NCBI GenBank assembly: GCA_002256685.1 | Contig: NQJH01000149.1 | Coordinates: 5,891-14,613, forward strand | Source of the DNA: Methylococcaceae bacterium NSP1-2 | GTDB taxonomy: Bacteria; Pseudomonadota; Gammaproteobacteria; Methylococcales; Methylomonadaceae | Reading direction: 5' to 3' | DNA: 8,723 nt | Shown: positions 7,334-8,723 of the stretch, piece by piece | Position numbering within the stretch: the stretch's first letter is position 1 | Layout: the number at the start of each line of letters is the position of its first letter | Program-made: the position numbers and the translations under genes | Notes under the pieces: model-generated | Database searches by the model: none | Told to the model about the DNA's origin: nothing | The model's input: only the letters and a program-made list of their open reading frames with translations

Positions 7334-7595
7334 AAAATTCTTCAATAAAGGTGTTTTCTATCGGCGTTTGCACATAATGCTTTTTCTCGTCCCAGAAATA
7401 ATAATAGCCTTTATCGGTGGTGGTCACTTTGCCATTTTTGATAGTCCACGTTTTCACCGTAGAACCGTTTGCATAAGTGACCAGATAATTACCATCTAAA
7501 AATTCAACCATTTTTCTGGATAATTGGTTTTGTTGATCTTGTGTACAGCCCGCGAGTAAAGCCAGTAGCACGAATAACAGAAGTTGTTTTTTCAT
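7332..7595 (-). CDS. Small outer-membrane-type lipoprotein of unknown function
   Basis: 87 residues from ATG 7595. The N-terminus MKKQLLLFVLLALLAGC is a textbook lipoprotein signal with lipobox LAGC, so acylation at Cys17 is expected; no Asp at +2, which favours the outer membrane. The mature part is a short polar linker (TQDQQNQLSRK), then a small aromatic, probably beta-rich domain with YLVTYANGSTVKTW, KGYYYFW and a C-terminal YVQTPIENTFIEEF. I cannot name the family. A longer frame from 7643 would begin upstream of the predicted -10 and hide the signal peptide at residue 17, so it is rejected. No strong Shine-Dalgarno sequence precedes 7595. It is followed after 10 nt by the solute-binding protein gene, suggesting a shared periplasmic role. 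Confidence 0.85.
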   Translation of the reverse strand: MKKQLLLFVLLALLAGCTQDQQNQLSRKMVEFLDGNYLVTYANGSTVKTWTIKNGKVTTTDKGYYYFWDEKKHYVQTPIENTFIEEF

Positions 7596-7633
7596 AAATT
7601 TTGAGTCAGCGTGAGAGATTGTGCAGTGGGAAA

Positions 7634-7661
7634 AGTATAGCATCGAGCTGATACATGATAA
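7634..7661 (-). promoter_or_regulatory. Sigma-70-like promoter with extended -10 for the lipoprotein operon
   Basis: On the minus strand TATACT (7639-7634) is preceded by TGC (7642-7640), giving an extended -10. TTATCA (7661-7656) lies 16 bp upstream as a moderate -35 (4/6). Transcription should begin near 7627, leaving a leader of about 30 nt before ATG 7595. Confidence 0.5.
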
Positions 7662-7703
7662 ATTGATTACTCAATAATAAAAAAATCTCGCCAGTACCAT
7701 AAC

Positions 7704-7721
7704 AAAGCGGATAAAGCGGAG
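7704..7721. repeat. 9-bp imperfect tandem repeat at the ribosome site of the BLUF gene
   Basis: AAAGCGGAT (7704-7712) is followed by AAAGCGGAG (7713-7721), 8 of 9 identical. The second unit supplies most of the GGAGG Shine-Dalgarno sequence (7718-7722). It is another short tandem repeat of the kind that broke two genes nearby; chance is possible at this size. Confidence 0.5.
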
Positions 7722-7730
7722 GAAGCAACA

Positions 7731-8534
7731 ATGATTAGATTGTCGTATGCCAGTACCACCACTCATGATTGGACACCTGATGAATTATTAACTTTATTGA
7801 CTGAATGCCAGACCAATAACGTGGCAAATAACATCACAGGCATTTTACTGTATGCCCATGAAACTTTTTTCCAAGTCTTAGAAGGTGAAGAGGCGACGGT
7901 TCATAAAGTGTATGAGACGATAAAAAAAGACAAGCGTCATAAAGACTGCACTATTATTGAAACACTGAACATTCAAGAACGTGATTTTCCCTATTGGAGC
8001 ATGGGTTTTGAAAAAATAGATGCAACTGATTTGCACAATATTAACGGACTGAATGATTTTTTTGAAAAGGACTTTACTCCCTCTGGTTTTGCGTCTCATA
8101 AAAATATCGTTGCCCCTTTATTAGCGCATTTGCGTAGTAAGCTGATTAAACAAATCAGTACGTCTACGCATGAAGAATTGCCAATGACTCATGAAGACCC
8201 GTTTATACAGTTTTTACACCGTACCATCCGGGCAGGTGTTAAGTTCATGGCGTTGTTGATGGTGGTGGTGATTTTATTTGGTATTATCGATATTGTTTTT
8301 GTGTTGTATGAAAAATTAATTGATCCCCCTATTTTTCAATTATCGATTAATGAATTATTAGAAACCTTTGGCGCGTTTATGGCGGTGTTAATCGCCATCG
8401 AAATTTTTCTGAACATTACCCTGTACATTAGAAGTGATGTGATTCCTGTTAAGCTGGTGGTAGCAACCGCATTAATGGCGATTGCTCGAAAAATTATCGT
8501 CTTTGATTATAAACATTTGATTATAAACACTTAG
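7731..8534 (+). CDS. BLUF blue-light sensor fused to PsiE-like membrane domain, 3' end frameshifted
   Basis: ATG 7731 with GGAGG 8 nt upstream. Residues 1-95 form a BLUF flavin photoreceptor domain with the key residues present: Tyr6 (LSYAS), Asn34 (NNITGILLY), Gln48 (FFQVLEG), and Trp89 and Met91 (YWSMGF), so FAD binding and Tyr-Gln photochemistry are expected. A helical linker (about 96-165) leads to a PsiE-like membrane domain: hydrophobic segments near 170-192, 215-232 and 243-251, with IARKIIVFDYKHL typical of that family. A perfect 14-bp duplication (8502-8529) then shifts the frame to IINT and TAG 8532. Deleting one unit gives YKHLDPEYVSASALVVLALGVTYWLVQKHD and TAA at 8612-8614, a 289-residue protein with a final membrane segment. 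The present 267-residue form lacks that segment. PsiE is phosphate-starvation inducible in E. coli; its activity is not established. Confidence 0.92.
   Translation: MIRLSYASTTTHDWTPDELLTLLTECQTNNVANNITGILLYAHETFFQVLEGEEATVHKVYETIKKDKRHKDCTIIETLNIQERDFPYWSMGFEKIDATDLHNINGLNDFFEKDFTPSGFASHKNIVAPLLAHLRSKLIKQISTSTHEELPMTHEDPFIQFLHRTIRAGVKFMALLMVVVILFGIIDIVFVLYEKLIDPPIFQLSINELLETFGAFMAVLIAIEIFLNITLYIRSDVIPVKLVVATALMAIARKIIVFDYKHLIINT
8502..8529. repeat. Perfect 14-bp tandem duplication causing a frameshift
   Basis: TTTGATTATAAACA occurs at 8502-8515 and again immediately at 8516-8529, 14 of 14 identical. One unit fits the PsiE-like frame (VFDYKHLDPE); two units bring in an early TAG. Perfect identity suggests a recent event, reversible by slippage or recombination. 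Confidence 0.95.
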
Positions 8535-8606
8535 ACCCTGAATATGTCAGTGCATCCGCATTGGTGGTATTGGCATTGGGCGTTACTTATTGGCTGGTAC
8601 AAAAAC

Positions 8607-8723
8607 ATGACTAAGTTAAAAATCCCTGTTGGTATCAGTAGTTGCTTACTGGGCGACAACGTGCGTTTTGATGGTGGGCATAAACGGGATGCTTATATTG
8701 TCGGCACTCTGTCACACTATTTT
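8607..8723 (+). CDS. DUF523 (YbgA-like) protein, N-terminal part only
   Basis: ATG 8607, 39 codons to the window edge. The sequence MTKLKIPVGISSCLLGDNV, then RFDGGHKRDAY, matches the DUF523 N-terminus, with the conserved SSCLLG (Cys13) and V-R-F/Y-D-G-G-H-K. In YbgA-type proteins this domain is followed by DUF1722; that part lies outside. The molecular role is unsettled; in E. coli ybgA adjoins the photolyase gene phr. The ATG lies inside the last codons of the undamaged BLUF-PsiE gene (8-nt overlap, 8607-8614), and no good Shine-Dalgarno sequence precedes it, so it probably relied on translational coupling, now weakened by the frameshift that ends translation at 8534. Confidence 0.85.
   Translation, partial: MTKLKIPVGISSCLLGDNVRFDGGHKRDAYIVGTLSHYF

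Noticed and set aside
7664..7675. TTGA-TTAC-TCAA resembling an FNR/Anr box
   Set aside because: The half-sites are four bases apart rather than the six implied by TTGAT-N4-ATCAA, so the geometry does not fit.
7690..7758. GCCAGTACCA repeated directly at 7690-7699 and 7749-7758
   Set aside because: Only 10 bp, one copy inside coding sequence; no palindromic or promoter context to support an operator.
7878..8099. Minus-strand 73-codon frame
   Set aside because: Antisense to the BLUF domain, whose conserved residues prove the plus-strand reading.
1..8723. CRISPR arrays, tRNA or rRNA genes, transposase genes
   Set aside because: No regularly spaced repeats, cloverleaf-like sequence or transposase motifs were seen on either strand.

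Overview
The window looks like an AT-rich chromosomal segment from a Gram-negative proteobacterium, most likely a gammaproteobacterium of the sulfur-oxidising or methylotrophic kind. The evidence is the CHASE/MASE1 multi-PAS GGDEF-EAL proteins, a classical lipobox, a quinoprotein-dehydrogenase-associated type of solute-binding protein and a Pho-box-like site. The genus cannot be fixed from the sequence alone.

Layout. Positions 1-6009, minus strand: two tandem c-di-GMP signalling genes. The upstream one (6009-2650) is complete: MASE1, three PAS, GGDEF, EAL. The downstream one (2631-1) starts 18 nt later and runs off the window: TM-CHASE-TM, four PAS, start of GGDEF. Their PAS-to-GGDEF junctions are close paralogues. 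Positions 6010-6285: an AT-rich spacer with three Pho-box-like repeats at exact 11-bp spacing, then a hairpin that buries the Shine-Dalgarno sequence of an unlisted 45-codon membrane microprotein (6286-6423). Positions 6448-7595, minus strand: a small lipoprotein gene followed by a solute-binding protein gene that is broken by an 11-bp tandem duplication. A palindromic repeat carries the stop codon of that gene. Positions 7731-8723, plus strand: a BLUF blue-light sensor fused to a PsiE-like membrane domain, frameshifted near its 3' end by a perfect 14-bp tandem duplication, then the start of a DUF523 (YbgA-like) gene that would overlap the undamaged BLUF-PsiE gene by 8 nt.

How it fits together. 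The clearest signal is that two neighbouring, otherwise well-preserved genes are each frameshifted by a short tandem duplication (11 bp at 10/11 identity; 14 bp at 14/14). In each case, removing one unit on paper restores the expected family sequence exactly. Two further 9-bp tandem repeats lie in the window. The second theme is a possible light/phosphate/c-di-GMP neighbourhood: BLUF-PsiE beside a YbgA-like gene (in E. coli ybgA adjoins the photolyase gene phr), a Pho-box-like promoter, and two membrane-bound c-di-GMP enzymes. Functional linkage between these genes is inference.
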